From assembly GCA_028281525.1 (NCBI GenBank), contig JANQJR010000012.1:1-49632 (forward strand): 49,632 bases of DNA, read 5' to 3'. How positions within the stretch are numbered: position 1 is the first letter of the stretch; each line of letters opens with the position of its first letter. Positions 9,592 to 21,200 of the stretch are shown one piece after another. Source of the stretch: Magnetovibrio sp. (GTDB taxonomy: Bacteria; Pseudomonadota; Alphaproteobacteria; Rhodospirillales; Magnetovibrionaceae). Made by a program: the position numbers and the translations under genes. Below the pieces are notes generated by a model that saw nothing but the letters and a program-made list of their open reading frames with translations, did no database searches and was not told the DNA's origin.

Positions 9592-10011
9592 ATGAACCGC
9601 CTGATCACTCAACTGAGCGTATTCGGTCTCATCAGTTTGCTGGCCGCACCCGTTTGGGCCCAAGGCGGGACGCAAGTGACGGTGAGCAAGCGCGACTGCC
9701 AACGTCTGATCAAGCATGCGCCCAGCGCCGATGTCGCCTACAAAGCGGGCGTCGATGTGCGCGGCAAAAAGGTCAAGGGCGCGGATTTGAATCCTTCGAC
9801 CATCCAGGTGCCGAAGGAAATCACCATTCCCTTGGGAATGGAGTTTGCCGGGAAGTACGGCATCGGCGCGGGCTATGACGCAACCGCCACCGTCGGCACC
9901 ATCAAATACGACTTGGCGTCGGGCGGGCTGACCTACAACGGCAAGCCGCTGACGGACAGCGATACCCGCGCGATCGAGCGCGCCTGCGCGCAGCAATACG
10001 GTGGCCGCTAG
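9592..10011 (+). CDS. Secreted hypothetical protein, 139 residues
   Basis: A signal peptide is clear (MNRLITQLSVFGLISLLAAP, cleavage after VWA). The mature part has two cysteines, one early (KRDCQRLIKHAP) and one near the C-terminus (ERACAQQYGG), which could form a disulphide in the periplasm. The middle is rich in short beta-type segments. It starts one base after the glycosylase stop and is followed by a terminator-like hairpin at 10016, so it closes this transcription unit. I recognise no family; the gene looks real from the signal peptide and tight spacing. Confidence 0.7.
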   Translation: MNRLITQLSVFGLISLLAAPVWAQGGTQVTVSKRDCQRLIKHAPSADVAYKAGVDVRGKKVKGADLNPSTIQVPKEITIPLGMEFAGKYGIGAGYDATATVGTIKYDLASGGLTYNGKPLTDSDTRAIERACAQQYGGR

Positions 10012-10015
10012 AAGA

Positions 10016-10045
10016 AGCCCAAACGCCGTATTTTGGGCTAATTTT
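10016..10045 (+). terminator. Putative Rho-independent terminator after the tag/secreted-protein unit
   Basis: Inverted repeat AGCCCAAA (10016-10023) / TTTGGGCT (10032-10039) with an 8-base loop, followed by AATTTT. It lies 5 bp after the preceding stop and before the lolC/E gene. Confidence 0.6.
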
Positions 10046-10131
10046 CCAACTAATTTCCATATGTTGCGCCGCTGCGCCCCTTCGCCTACAGTCGTGCCGT
10101 CTTTCACAGCCTTTAAGGATTCGCGACCAGT

Positions 10132-11376
10132 ATGTTTTCCGCCTTTGAATGGATGATGGCCATGCGCTATCTGCGTGCGCGCCGCCAGGAAGGGTTCGTG
10201 TCGGTGATTGCGTGGTTTTCGCTGCTGGGCATCGCCATCGGCGTGGCGACCCTGATCATCGTGATGAGCGTCATGAACGGTTTTCGCGCGGAGCTGATGG
10301 ATCGCATTTTGGGACTGAACGGCCACGTCAACGTCTATGCCCAGGTGGGCACCTTGCAAAATTACGACGAAAAGGCCGACATTGCGCGCACCGTCCCCGG
10401 CGTGCTCAGCGCGACGCCCTTGATCGAAGGCCAGGTCATGGCGACCTCCGAAGGCCAGGCGCGCGGCGTAGTGCTGCGCGGCATCAAGTCGTCCGATCTG
10501 CGGGGACGTCAGATGATCGCGGACAACATTCAGTTCGGCACCTTGGACGATTTCGGCGCGGACGACAGCATCGTCATCGGCAATCAGATGGCGCAACGTT
10601 TGGGCGTGAGCGTGGGCGACAAGATCACCGTCATTTCGCCCAAGGGCCAGCCCACGGCTTTCGGCACGGTGCCGCGCATGCGTGCGTTCACCGTGGCGGC
10701 GACCTTTTCCATCGGCATGTTCGAATACGATTCGGGCTTTGCGTTCATTCCGCTCCATGCCGCGCAAATCTATTTCCAGATGCCTTACAGCGTCAGCAAC
10801 CTGGAGGTCTTCGTCGATGACGCGGACAACACCCGGGGCATCGGCTTGGCGATCAAGGACGCGCTGGACGATCAGGTCCGGGTGTTCGATTGGCAAAAGA
10901 CCAACGCCAGCTTCTTCAACGCCATCCAGGTGGAACGCAACGTGATGTTCCTGATCCTGACGTTGATCATTCTGGTTGCGGCGTTCAACATCATTTCCAG
11001 CCTGATCATGTTGGTCAAGGACAAGGGCCGAGACATCGCCATCCTGCGCACCATGGGCGCGACGCGTGGCATGATCATGCGGGTATTTTTCTTGGCGGGT
11101 GCATCCATTGGCGTGATCGGCACCTTGGCCGGGTTCGGATTGGGGCTGTGGTTCTCGCTCAACATCGAAACCATCCGCCAGTGGATTCAGTCCATGACCG
11201 GCACAGAGTTGTTCGCCGCCGAAATCTATTTCCTCACCCAACTGCCGGCCAAGGTCGATCCGACCGAAGTGCTGTCCACCGTGTTGATGGGGTTGGGGTT
11301 GTCGTTCCTCGCCACCATCTATCCGTCTTGGCGTGCCGCGCGTTTGGACCCGGCGGAGGCGCTCCGGTATGAATAA
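10132..11376 (+). CDS. lolC: Lipoprotein-releasing ABC transporter permease (LolC/LolE family)
   Basis: Inner-membrane permease that, with LolD, releases mature lipoproteins to the periplasmic carrier LolA. The 414 residues show the MacB/FtsX topology: an N-terminal helix after [20 protein letters not shown], a long periplasmic domain (about 50-265), then three helices ([20 protein letters not shown] and following) and the coupling motif [13 protein letters not shown]. Alphaproteobacteria commonly use one LolC/E-type permease, so it is probably a homodimer. lolD overlaps the 3' end by 8 bp. Confidence 0.93.
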   Translation: MFSAFEWMMAMRYLRARRQEGFVSVIAWFSLLGIAIGVATLIIVMSVMNGFRAELMDRILGLNGHVNVYAQVGTLQNYDEKADIARTVPGVLSATPLIEGQVMATSEGQARGVVLRGIKSSDLRGRQMIADNIQFGTLDDFGADDSIVIGNQMAQRLGVSVGDKITVISPKGQPTAFGTVPRMRAFTVAATFSIGMFEYDSGFAFIPLHAAQIYFQMPYSVSNLEVFVDDADNTRGIGLAIKDALDDQVRVFDWQKTNASFFNAIQVERNVMFLILTLIILVAAFNIISSLIMLVKDKGRDIAILRTMGATRGMIMRVFFLAGASIGVIGTLAGFGLGLWFSLNIETIRQWIQSMTGTELFAAEIYFLTQLPAKVDPTEVLSTVLMGLGLSFLATIYPSWRAARLDPAEALRYE

Positions 11377-12067
11377 GGGGCCTATGAACGCGGGGGCATT
11401 GTTGCATCTGGACGGGATCGAGCGGCGTTTCGGCACCGGGCACACGGCGCTGCATGTGCTCAAAGGGGCGGAGTTGAAGATCAATTCCGGCGAGATCGTT
11501 GCTCTGGTCGGCCCCAGCGGGTCGGGTAAATCGACGCTCCTGCATATTGCGGGGTTGCTGGAAAAACCGGACGGCGGTGAAATCTTCATCGCGGGTGAGG
11601 CATGCTCCAAGCTCAGCGACGACCGGCGCACCGAAATCCGCCGGAAACATCTGGGGTTCGTCTACCAATACCATCACCTGTTGGCGGAATTCTCGGCGCT
11701 GGAAAACATCGTCATCCCGCAGATCATCGCCGGTCTCACCAAGACCGTCGCCAAGGAACGTGCGCGGCAATTGTTGGAGATGCTGGGCCTATCGGAGCGC
11801 GCCAGCCACCGCCCGGCGAAACTGTCGGGCGGCGAACAACAGCGCGTCGCCATCGGCCGGGCATTGGCCAATGCGCCGGGATTGTTGCTGGCGGACGAGC
11901 CCACCGGCAACCTGGACCCGGACACGGCGGACAGCGTATTCACCATGCTGCTCAATTTGACCCGTCAGACCGGCCTGACGGCCCTGATCGCCACCCACAA
12001 TCCGGAGCTTGCAGGACGCATGGACCGTATCGTGCGCATGGACGATGGGCACCTGATGGAAAGATGA
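11369..12067 (+). CDS. lolD: Lipoprotein-releasing ABC transporter ATPase LolD
   Basis: ATPase partner of the Lol permease. Walker [10 protein letters not shown] (48-56), signature [15 protein letters not shown], Walker [13 protein letters not shown] and the switch histidine in IATHNPE are intact. I chose ATG 11369, inside the end of the permease gene, because GGAGG stands 9 bp upstream. ATG 11384 is an alternative, and the longer frame from 11333 has no support. No terminator is obvious after it. Confidence 0.94.
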   Translation: MNKGPMNAGALLHLDGIERRFGTGHTALHVLKGAELKINSGEIVALVGPSGSGKSTLLHIAGLLEKPDGGEIFIAGEACSKLSDDRRTEIRRKHLGFVYQYHHLLAEFSALENIVIPQIIAGLTKTVAKERARQLLEMLGLSERASHRPAKLSGGEQQRVAIGRALANAPGLLLADEPTGNLDPDTADSVFTMLLNLTRQTGLTALIATHNPELAGRMDRIVRMDDGHLMER

Positions 12068-12159
12068 TACAAAGTAATATTTGAAAGCGGGTATAAATAC
12101 GCCCAGATTTCAATATCAGCGTGGACGAAACGATCCGCTGCAAGGGAGGGAGTAGAGAA

Positions 12160-13131
12160 ATGAGCGCAATTGAGGAGACGCCGACACGTCTGGCCAACAT
12201 GCCGGTTTCGTTTTTCGCCGTCGTCATGGGCCTGTCGGGCCTGACCATCGCCTGGGACAAGGCCGAACAGGTGACCATCATGCCGTTCATGGCGAGCCCG
12301 TATCACGCCATCATCACCGTTGCGGTGTTTGTGGTGTTGTTGGGCTTTTACATCGCAAAATACATCTTTCACCGTGTGGCGGTGCTCAAGGAACTGCACC
12401 ATCCCGTGCGGCTGAGCTTTTTCCCGACCATTTCCATTTGCTTGTTGCTGATTGCGGTTTTGGCCTTCGATTTCAACCCGATGGTGTCCAAGTACGTCTG
12501 GATCGTCGGGGCGGCGGCGCACCTGGCGTTGACGTTCTATGTGCTGTCAGCCTGGATCAACCATTCGCATTTTGAAATCCATCACATGAACCCGGCGTGG
12601 TTCATGCCCGTGGTGGGCAACATGATCGCGCCCATGGGCGGTGTGATGCACGGCTATTATGATGCGTCGTGGTTCTTCTTCGCGGTCGGCGTGGTGTTTT
12701 GGTTGATCCTGATGGTGATCGTGTTTTACCGCATCATCTTCCACAACCCGATGCCGGACCGTTTGTTGCCGACCTTCTTTATCTTGATCGCGCCGCCTGC
12801 GGTCGGGTTCATTTCCTATGTGCAGTTGACCGGCGGGGTCGATCCGCTGGCGATGATCCTGTTCAACACCGGCTTGTTCCTGACTTTGATGTTGACCACC
12901 CAGTTCGTGCGCTTCATGCGCTTGAAGTTTTATCTCACCTGGTGGGCGTATTCGTTCCCGCTGGCGGCGATGACCATCGCCACCTTCGTGATGGCGGAGC
13001 TGTCGGGCAAGGACTGGTACCACACTTTGGCGATGGTGTTGTTCGTGGTCCTGAACATCGTGCTCGCGATCCTCGCGGTGCGCACCATCGAAGCGATGCT
13101 GCGCAATCAGATCTGCGTGGTGGAGGAGTGA
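12160..13131 (+). CDS. SLAC1/TehA-family anion channel or exporter
   Basis: Ten-helix inner-membrane protein of the tellurite-resistance/dicarboxylate transporter (TDT) superfamily, 323 residues from ATG 12160 with GGGAGGG 9 bp upstream. Family hallmarks: NMPVSFFAVVMGLSGLTIAW at the start, HFEIHHMNPAWFMPVVGNMI in the middle and WWAYSFPLAAMTIAT near the end. Members pass small anions such as chloride, nitrate or organic acids; the substrate cannot be read from sequence. First gene of the accessory stretch between lolD and dnaE, followed by a terminator at 13165. Confidence 0.88.
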   Translation: MSAIEETPTRLANMPVSFFAVVMGLSGLTIAWDKAEQVTIMPFMASPYHAIITVAVFVVLLGFYIAKYIFHRVAVLKELHHPVRLSFFPTISICLLLIAVLAFDFNPMVSKYVWIVGAAAHLALTFYVLSAWINHSHFEIHHMNPAWFMPVVGNMIAPMGGVMHGYYDASWFFFAVGVVFWLILMVIVFYRIIFHNPMPDRLLPTFFILIAPPAVGFISYVQLTGGVDPLAMILFNTGLFLTLMLTTQFVRFMRLKFYLTWWAYSFPLAAMTIATFVMAELSGKDWYHTLAMVLFVVLNIVLAILAVRTIEAMLRNQICVVEE

Positions 13132-13145
13132 TTGCCAACCCCTGA

Positions 13146-15298
<2,153 letters not shown>

Positions 15299-15450
15299 GA
15301 CATCGCATTGACGAATGGATGCGACGGTTGTGAACCCGCGCGTTTATGCCGTGCTCATCTCGTGTTCATTCCGGGCGTTTTGCTGCGAGGCGCCGTATTC
15401 TCACGTGCGGGCCACACCACTCTGGAATTATACTAAAGTTGTATGATGTG

Positions 15451-15478
15451 TTGACAAACGCGGCTTTGAGACTGATAA
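15451..15478 (+). promoter_or_regulatory. Candidate sigma-70 promoter for the intimin-like barrel gene
   Basis: TTGACA at 15451-15456 and TGATAA at 15473-15478 with a 16-bp spacer, about 50 bp before the barrel gene in an AT-richer gap between divergent genes. The -35 is a perfect consensus; the -10 is moderate. Confidence 0.55.
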
Positions 15479-15528
15479 AACGACAGTAAGTAAACTGACC
15501 GCCAGTCACTTGATATTGGTCATACTTA

Positions 15529-16527
15529 ATGGGGCGTTTGATGACAGTCGATCATTCCGTAAAAGGGGCGCTGTGCGCGGCGGCCCTTGTGCTTGTGGCG
15601 TCGCCTGCGGGCTCGGGTGAGGCAACGCCTGAACACAAGCTTTTCTTAACGCAATCGGCGGGTGCTGCACAGCAGCTTGCCCAGGGCTCCGTGGGTGGGG
15701 CCGCGAACACTCTTGCGAACGCCGGGATCGATTATTGGTACGATGCCGTCGGGGAGGATCTACCGGCTTGGGCCAAGCGTTTCGAGTTTGAGTTGCAACT
15801 GCAGGAAATCGGCAAGCCGCAATGGTCGATCTTGACCGTTCAGCCGCTCTACGAAAGCGATGACCTGCAAGACACCGTTTTCACGCAGGTCAGCCAGCTT
15901 CGTTATAACTACTTGGGCGATGACCGCGACGTGACCAACGTCGGTCTCGGTTACCGCCGTCTCATGGCGGATAACACCGTTTTGGTCGGGGCCAATACCT
16001 TTTTCGATTACGACTGGCGCTACAACCATCAGCGCGCCAGCGTCGGTGTGGAAGCCAAATGGTCCGGCTTGGACTTAACCGCCAACAACTACTTCGGCTT
16101 GTCCAGCTGGCATTCGGTGGCGAGCAATCAGGAAGAAAAGCCCCTGGATGGTTATGACGTCGAACTGGGCATGCAAGTGCCGTACGTGCCGTGGGCGCGG
16201 ATTTACGGTAAGGCGTACGAGTGGGATTCCATCCGCGGCAGCGACATCAACGGTTGGCAGGCCAGCGCGGAGTTGGACTTGACCCAAAACCTGCAATTCG
16301 AAGGCGGCGTCAAGGACGACGACACGACCTCGGGCACTGAAGGGTTTGCGACCATACGGTTCCATTTTGCGTTCAACAAGCCGACCGCCACCAGTTCCAA
16401 GCTGACCTCTTCACAACCCTGGGAAATGCGCGATATGCGTGACTACCGGCTGGAAAAGGTCCGCCGCGAAAACAAGGTCATCACCGAACGCGCGAGCTCT
16501 GGCGTGGTCATCAAACGAGGGACCTAA
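15529..16527 (+). CDS. Inverse-autotransporter (intimin/invasin-type) beta-barrel protein lacking a passenger
   Basis: 332 residues resembling the beta-domain of intimin/invasin-type inverse autotransporters: N-terminal signal (AALVLVASPAGSGEA), LANAGIDYWYDAVGEDLPAW, YNYLGDDRDVTNVGLGYRRL, GANTFFDYDWRYNHQRASVG and LTANNYFGLSSWH. The ending DYRLEKVRRENKVITER matches the segment that normally leads from barrel to passenger, but the protein stops 13 residues later (SSGVVIKRGT). It is thus a stand-alone outer-membrane barrel, not a full adhesin. ATG 15529 is used; ATG 15541, with GGGGCG before it, is equally possible. Two secreted paralogues follow in the same direction. Confidence 0.82.
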   Translation: MGRLMTVDHSVKGALCAAALVLVASPAGSGEATPEHKLFLTQSAGAAQQLAQGSVGGAANTLANAGIDYWYDAVGEDLPAWAKRFEFELQLQEIGKPQWSILTVQPLYESDDLQDTVFTQVSQLRYNYLGDDRDVTNVGLGYRRLMADNTVLVGANTFFDYDWRYNHQRASVGVEAKWSGLDLTANNYFGLSSWHSVASNQEEKPLDGYDVELGMQVPYVPWARIYGKAYEWDSIRGSDINGWQASAELDLTQNLQFEGGVKDDDTTSGTEGFATIRFHFAFNKPTATSSKLTSSQPWEMRDMRDYRLEKVRRENKVITERASSGVVIKRGT

Positions 16528-16530
16528 TTC

Positions 16531-17292
16531 ATGTTTAAACATGGGATTGTCGGTGCCGGTGTGAAGTCCGTCGCGCTCGCCGGTGGCGTTGTCTGTTCGA
16601 TCCTGGCGGGCGCATCCGGTGCTTATGCCGCGCAAGGCGATGTCGCCGTCTATCAAGTCACCATCAAGCAAATCGAACTGTGTACGGACCTTTACTGCAC
16701 CGAATCGTTCGTCGTGTCTTCGGACCAACAGGACTTGGACATTGCTTCGGCCAGCGCCGGCGCGGAAGCCGGGGCCATGGCCTCGACCGCCAAGCCGGCG
16801 ATCGGAAAAACCTACACCCATGTGGGCATCACCATGTCCCGCGCTTTCCAGATTCGCGGGGTTTCGCGCAACAGCGATTGCGTGACCACAGGCGATGGTG
16901 CGATCGGCACCCGGGCAAACGGTGATGATGGCGCAAACACCCCTGGTGGCAGCGCCAATTCGGTGGACGGGGCATCGACGATAACCACGTATATCCATAG
17001 CGATGCCGTCTATCCAAATGATATTGGGCAAGAGGCCAACTGGGGCGACCTGGTCAATGCGGTGGCGTTGACCTGGGTTGGCGGCGATCAAAACTCCGCA
17101 CCGGACGCCCGCATCGTCTATGCCTTGACGTCGTCCTATACGGTCAAGGAAACTGCGCCGGTCATCACCGTGACCATCGATACGCAAAACACCATTTATG
17201 ACGGTAGCGGCAACTGCGGCGATGGCCTTGTGAACGCCGATCAGGCTGCCCTGAACATCGTCGATCCGATCGTTAACATGACCATCGACTAA
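16531..17292 (+). CDS. Secreted protein, paralogue A of a tandem pair
   Basis: 253 residues with a signal peptide (SVALAGGVVCSILAGAS, cleavage after AYA). The mature protein starts AQGDVAVYQVTIKQIELCTD and contains several cysteines (IELCTDLYCTESF, DCVTT, GNCGDG) that could form disulphides. It is rich in threonine, alanine and short beta segments (VIKRGT-free, APVITVTIDTQNT). It begins 3 bp after the barrel gene and closely resembles the next gene along its whole length. I recognise no known domain. Adjacency suggests its function is tied to the barrel at the cell surface, which is inference. Confidence 0.8.
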   Translation: MFKHGIVGAGVKSVALAGGVVCSILAGASGAYAAQGDVAVYQVTIKQIELCTDLYCTESFVVSSDQQDLDIASASAGAEAGAMASTAKPAIGKTYTHVGITMSRAFQIRGVSRNSDCVTTGDGAIGTRANGDDGANTPGGSANSVDGASTITTYIHSDAVYPNDIGQEANWGDLVNAVALTWVGGDQNSAPDARIVYALTSSYTVKETAPVITVTIDTQNTIYDGSGNCGDGLVNADQAALNIVDPIVNMTID

Positions 17293-17361
17293 GTGGGTTG
17301 CTCTTCCGTAAATGGGGGGATCAATTAAAGTACGTTGGGGTAGAGCAGAATCAGGACGCAT

Positions 17362-17400
17362 GAGTTCTGACGTGCTCATCAAACGGGGGCCTAGGGCATG
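17362..17400 (+). repeat. Relic of the barrel-gene 3' end, copied with the tandem duplication
   Basis: The 39 bp before the second paralogue match the last coding bases of the barrel gene and the first paralogue's leader (16494-16533): both read GAG-TCTG-CGTG-TCATCAAACG followed by GGG and CCTA before the start codon. The duplication therefore began inside the barrel gene. In this copy the segment is non-coding and serves as the leader of paralogue B. Confidence 0.8.
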
Positions 17401-18165
17401 TTTAAACATAGGTTTGTCTGTACTGACATGAAATCCGTCGCGCTCGCCGGTGGCGTTGTTGGTTCGCTCCTGGCCGGTGCGTCCGGCACGCACGCAGCGC
17501 AGGGTGACGTCGCGGTCTATGAAGTCACGATCAAGCAGATCGAACTGTGTACGGACCTGTATTGTACCGACACGTTCGTGGTGTCCTCGGACCAGCAGAA
17601 TTTGGATATCGCCTCAGCCAACGCCGGTGCGGAGGCAGGCGCAATGGCCTCGACCACCAAACCGACGATCGGCAAAACCTACACCCATGTGGGTGTCACC
17701 ATATCCCGCGCTTTCCAGGTTCGCGGCGTTTCGCGCAACACCAATTGCGTCACCACGACCAACGGTGCCATCGGCACCGCGGCCGGTGGTGAGGATGGCG
17801 TAAACGCAGGCGGTACCGCCAACAACGTGGACGGCGCTTCAACGGTGACCATGTACATCAACAGCGATGGCGTCTACACCAATAATATCGGTCTGGAGGC
17901 CAATTGGGGCGATCTGAACGACGCGGTGGCGTTGACCTGGGTCGGCGGCGATCAAAACTCCGCGCCGGATGCGCGCATCGTCTACGCCCTGACGGCGGCG
18001 TATACGGTCAAGGAAACTCCGCCGGTCATCACCGTGACCATCGACACGCAAAACACCATCTATGACCTGCAGGGCGGTGGTAACCCCTGCACCGATACCT
18101 TGGGCGCGGGCAATCAGAACACCTTGTACATCACCGATCCCATCATGAACATGACCATCGAATAG
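17398..18165 (+). CDS. Secreted protein, paralogue B of a tandem pair
   Basis: 255 residues, signal peptide cleaved after THA (AAQGDVAVYEVTIKQIELC). It aligns end to end with paralogue A: shared CTDLYCT, VVSSDQQ, GKTYTHVG, LTWVGGDQNSAPDARIVYAL and PPVITVTIDTQNTIYD. It differs mainly in the glycine-rich middle (about 120-140) and near the C-terminus. Divergence at many synonymous positions shows the duplication is not recent and both copies have been kept. Function unknown; probably exported to the periplasm or surface. Confidence 0.8.
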   Translation: MFKHRFVCTDMKSVALAGGVVGSLLAGASGTHAAQGDVAVYEVTIKQIELCTDLYCTDTFVVSSDQQNLDIASANAGAEAGAMASTTKPTIGKTYTHVGVTISRAFQVRGVSRNTNCVTTTNGAIGTAAGGEDGVNAGGTANNVDGASTVTMYINSDGVYTNNIGLEANWGDLNDAVALTWVGGDQNSAPDARIVYALTAAYTVKETPPVITVTIDTQNTIYDLQGGGNPCTDTLGAGNQNTLYITDPIMNMTIE

Positions 18166-18172
18166 GTGGTTT

Positions 18173-18190
18173 CCCGCCATGTGCGGGTTT
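18173..18190 (+). terminator. Weak terminator-like hairpin after paralogue B
   Basis: CCCGC (18173-18177) pairs with GCGGG (18182-18186) around a 4-base loop, followed by TTTT. The stem is short, so termination may be partial. It separates the accessory genes from dnaE. Confidence 0.4.
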
Positions 18191-18255
18191 TGTGGATAAA
18201 TCCCGGCACGTTGGGGCTGTTCAGAATCGGCCCCGGTGTGCTTTGATTTCTGCCC

Positions 18256-21200
18256 ATGAGCACCTCACCGTCGCACGCCGATTTCGTCCATTTGCGCGTT
18301 CACAGCGCCTATTCGCTGTCCGAAGGCGCGATCCGCGTCAAGGACCTGGGCGGCCTGTGTAAAGAACACCGCATGCCCGCCGTGGCGGTGACCGACACCA
18401 ACAACCTGTTCGGCGCGTTGGAGTTTTCGCTTTCCGCTGCGGATGGTGGCGTGCAGCCCATCATCGGCTGTCAGTTGTCCATCACCCGCGAAGGCGGCGA
18501 CAACCCCAGCTTAAGCCGCACCGTGAGCGTCAGCCGCCCGGACCAGGTGGTGGTGTTGGTCCAAGACGAAGCGGGCTATCTGAATCTTCTGAAGCTGCTG
18601 TCCACTGCATACCTGGAAAGCGATGACGTGGAAGACCCCCAGGTCACGCTTTTGGACTTGGAGAAACACGCCGAAGGTTTGATTTTGCTCACCGGCGGTA
18701 TCCTGGGACCGGTGGGACGCATGCTGGTGGACGGGCAGGGGGCCCAAGCCCGCGCATGCCTGGAACGCCTGATGCAGGCCTATCCGGACCGCCTCTACAT
18801 CGAACTGCAGCGCCACGGCTTGAAGGACGAGGCCAAGATCGAAGGCCAGTTGATCGACTGGGCGTATGAACTGAACCTGCCTTTGGTCGCCACCAACGAA
18901 GCGTTTTTTCCCGGCCGGGATATGTACACGTCCCACGACGCACTGATCTGCATCGCCGAAAGCGCATACATCAGCCAGGACGAACGCCGCCGTCTGACGC
19001 CGGATCACTATTTCAAAAGCCCGGAAGAGATGAAGGTGCTGTTCGCCGATGTGCCGGAAGCCATCGCCAACACCTTGGTCGTCGCCCAGCGCTGCGCCTA
19101 CAAAGTCGAACGGGTGGATCCGATCTTGCCGCCGTTCGATTGCGGGGAAGGGCGCTCGGAAGAAGACGAATTGCGCAAGCAGGCCCATGACGGGCTGGAA
19201 ATGCGCTTGGAAACCCAGGTCTATACGCCGGACATGGCCGACGCGGCCAAGGAAGAGATCGCCAAGCCGTATCGCGAACGCCTGGAATACGAATTGGGCG
19301 TGATCGTGCAGATGGGCTTTCCGGGTTACTTCCTGATCGTTGCGGACTTCATCAAATGGGCCAAGGATCAGGGCATTCCCGTCGGCCCGGGGCGTGGTTC
19401 CGGTGCGGGCTCCGTGGTCGCCTGGGTGCTGACCATCACGGACTTGGATCCGCTGCGCTTCAGGTTGCTGTTCGAACGGTTCTTGAACCCCGAACGGGTA
19501 TCCATGCCGGACTTCGATATCGATTTTTGCCAGGACCGTCGCGATGAAGTGATCAAGTACGTTCAAGACAAGTACGGCCGTGATCACGTCGCCCAGATCA
19601 TCACGTTCGGTAAGCTCCAGGCCCGCGCGGTGCTGCGCGACGTCGGGCGTGTTTTGGAAATGCCTTACGGCCAAGTGGACCGCATCTGCAAGATGGTGCC
19701 CAACGACCCGGGCAAGGCCATGACCGTGCCGGAAGCGGTGGAGGCGGAGCCGGAACTCAAGCGCATGATCAAGGAAGAGCATGAAGTCGCGCAACTGATC
19801 GACATCGCCAAGCCCCTAGAAGGGCTTTATCGTCATGCTTCCACCCACGCCGCCGGTGTGGTGATCGGCGACCGCCCGTTGGATAAGTTGGTGCCGCTGT
19901 ACCGCGATCCGCGCTCCGACATGCCGGTGACGGGCTTCAACATGAAGTTCGTGGAGCAGGCCGGGTTGGTGAAGTTCGACTTCTTGGGGCTGAAGACGCT
20001 GACGGTGCTGTCCATGGCGGTGGAGTTTGCGCGTGAGGGTGGGCACGACATCGACCTTTCCATCGCGCCGCTGGACGATACGCCGTCGTTCGTGTTGTTG
20101 CAGCGCGCTGAAACCCAGGGCGTGTTCCAGTTGGAATCCGCAGGCATGAAGGATCAGCTGCGCGGCCTGCGTCCCACCACGTTCGAAGACATCATCGCCA
20201 TCGTGGCGCTCTACCGCCCGGGCCCGATGGAAAACATTCCCAGCTATATTCGCCGCAAACACGGCGAGGAAGAGCCGGATTACCTGTATCCGACGTTGGA
20301 GCCGATCCTCAAAGAGACCTTCGGCATCATGATCTACCAGGAACAGGTGATGCAGATCGCTCAGGAGTTGTCGGGTTATACGCTGGGCGGCGCGGACCTG
20401 CTGCGCCGCGCCATGGGCAAGAAGATCCAGGCGGAAATGGACGCGCAGCGCAAAACCTTTGTCGAAGGGGCCGAAGCGCGGGGCGTGCCAAAGGCGAAAG
20501 CGGACGCCATCTTTGATCAGGTCAACAAATTCGCGGGCTACGGCTTCAACAAATCCCACGCGGCGGCCTATGCGCTGGTGGCGTACCACACGGCCTATAT
20601 GAAGGCGAACTTCCCGTACGAGTTCATGGCCGCCTCCATGACGCTCGATCTCGGCAACACCGACAAGCTCAACGCCTATCGCCAGGAACTGGACCGCTTA
20701 GGACTAAAGCTTTTGTCGCCCGATATCAACGCGTCGGAAACCTATTTCAAGGTGGAACGCGATGGCGGCAAGAAGCCCACCGCGATCCGCTACGCTTTGG
20801 CGGCGCTGAAAAACGTCGGTGAAGCGGCGATGGAAGGCATCGTTGAAGAGCGGCGCGCAAACGGTGCGTTTCAAGACTTGGAAGACTTTGCCGGGCGGCT
20901 CGATACCCACCAGGTCAACAAGCGCCAGATGGAAAACATGATCCGCTCCGGCGCCTTTGATTCCATCAATCCCAACCGCAAGCAAATGCTGATGGGGTTG
21001 GAAGCGATCATGGGCGAGGCTTCCGCCCAACAGTCGGAACGCGAAAGCAACCAGATCGGGCTGTTCGGCGGCGAAGACCAACCCCAGCAAACCATTCGCT
21101 TGCCCGACGTCGCCGACTGGCCGCCCATGGAGCGCCTGCGTGAGGAATTCGACGCCATCGGCTTTTATCTGTCCGCCCACCCCTTGGACAGCTACGGTAA

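Noticed and set aside
9547-11631. 694-residue minus-strand ORF opposite the Lol permease and tag genes
   Set aside because: Composition (many His, Arg, Gln, Asp) is typical of the antisense of a GC-rich gene; no ribosome-binding site or domain, and the plus-strand genes are certain.
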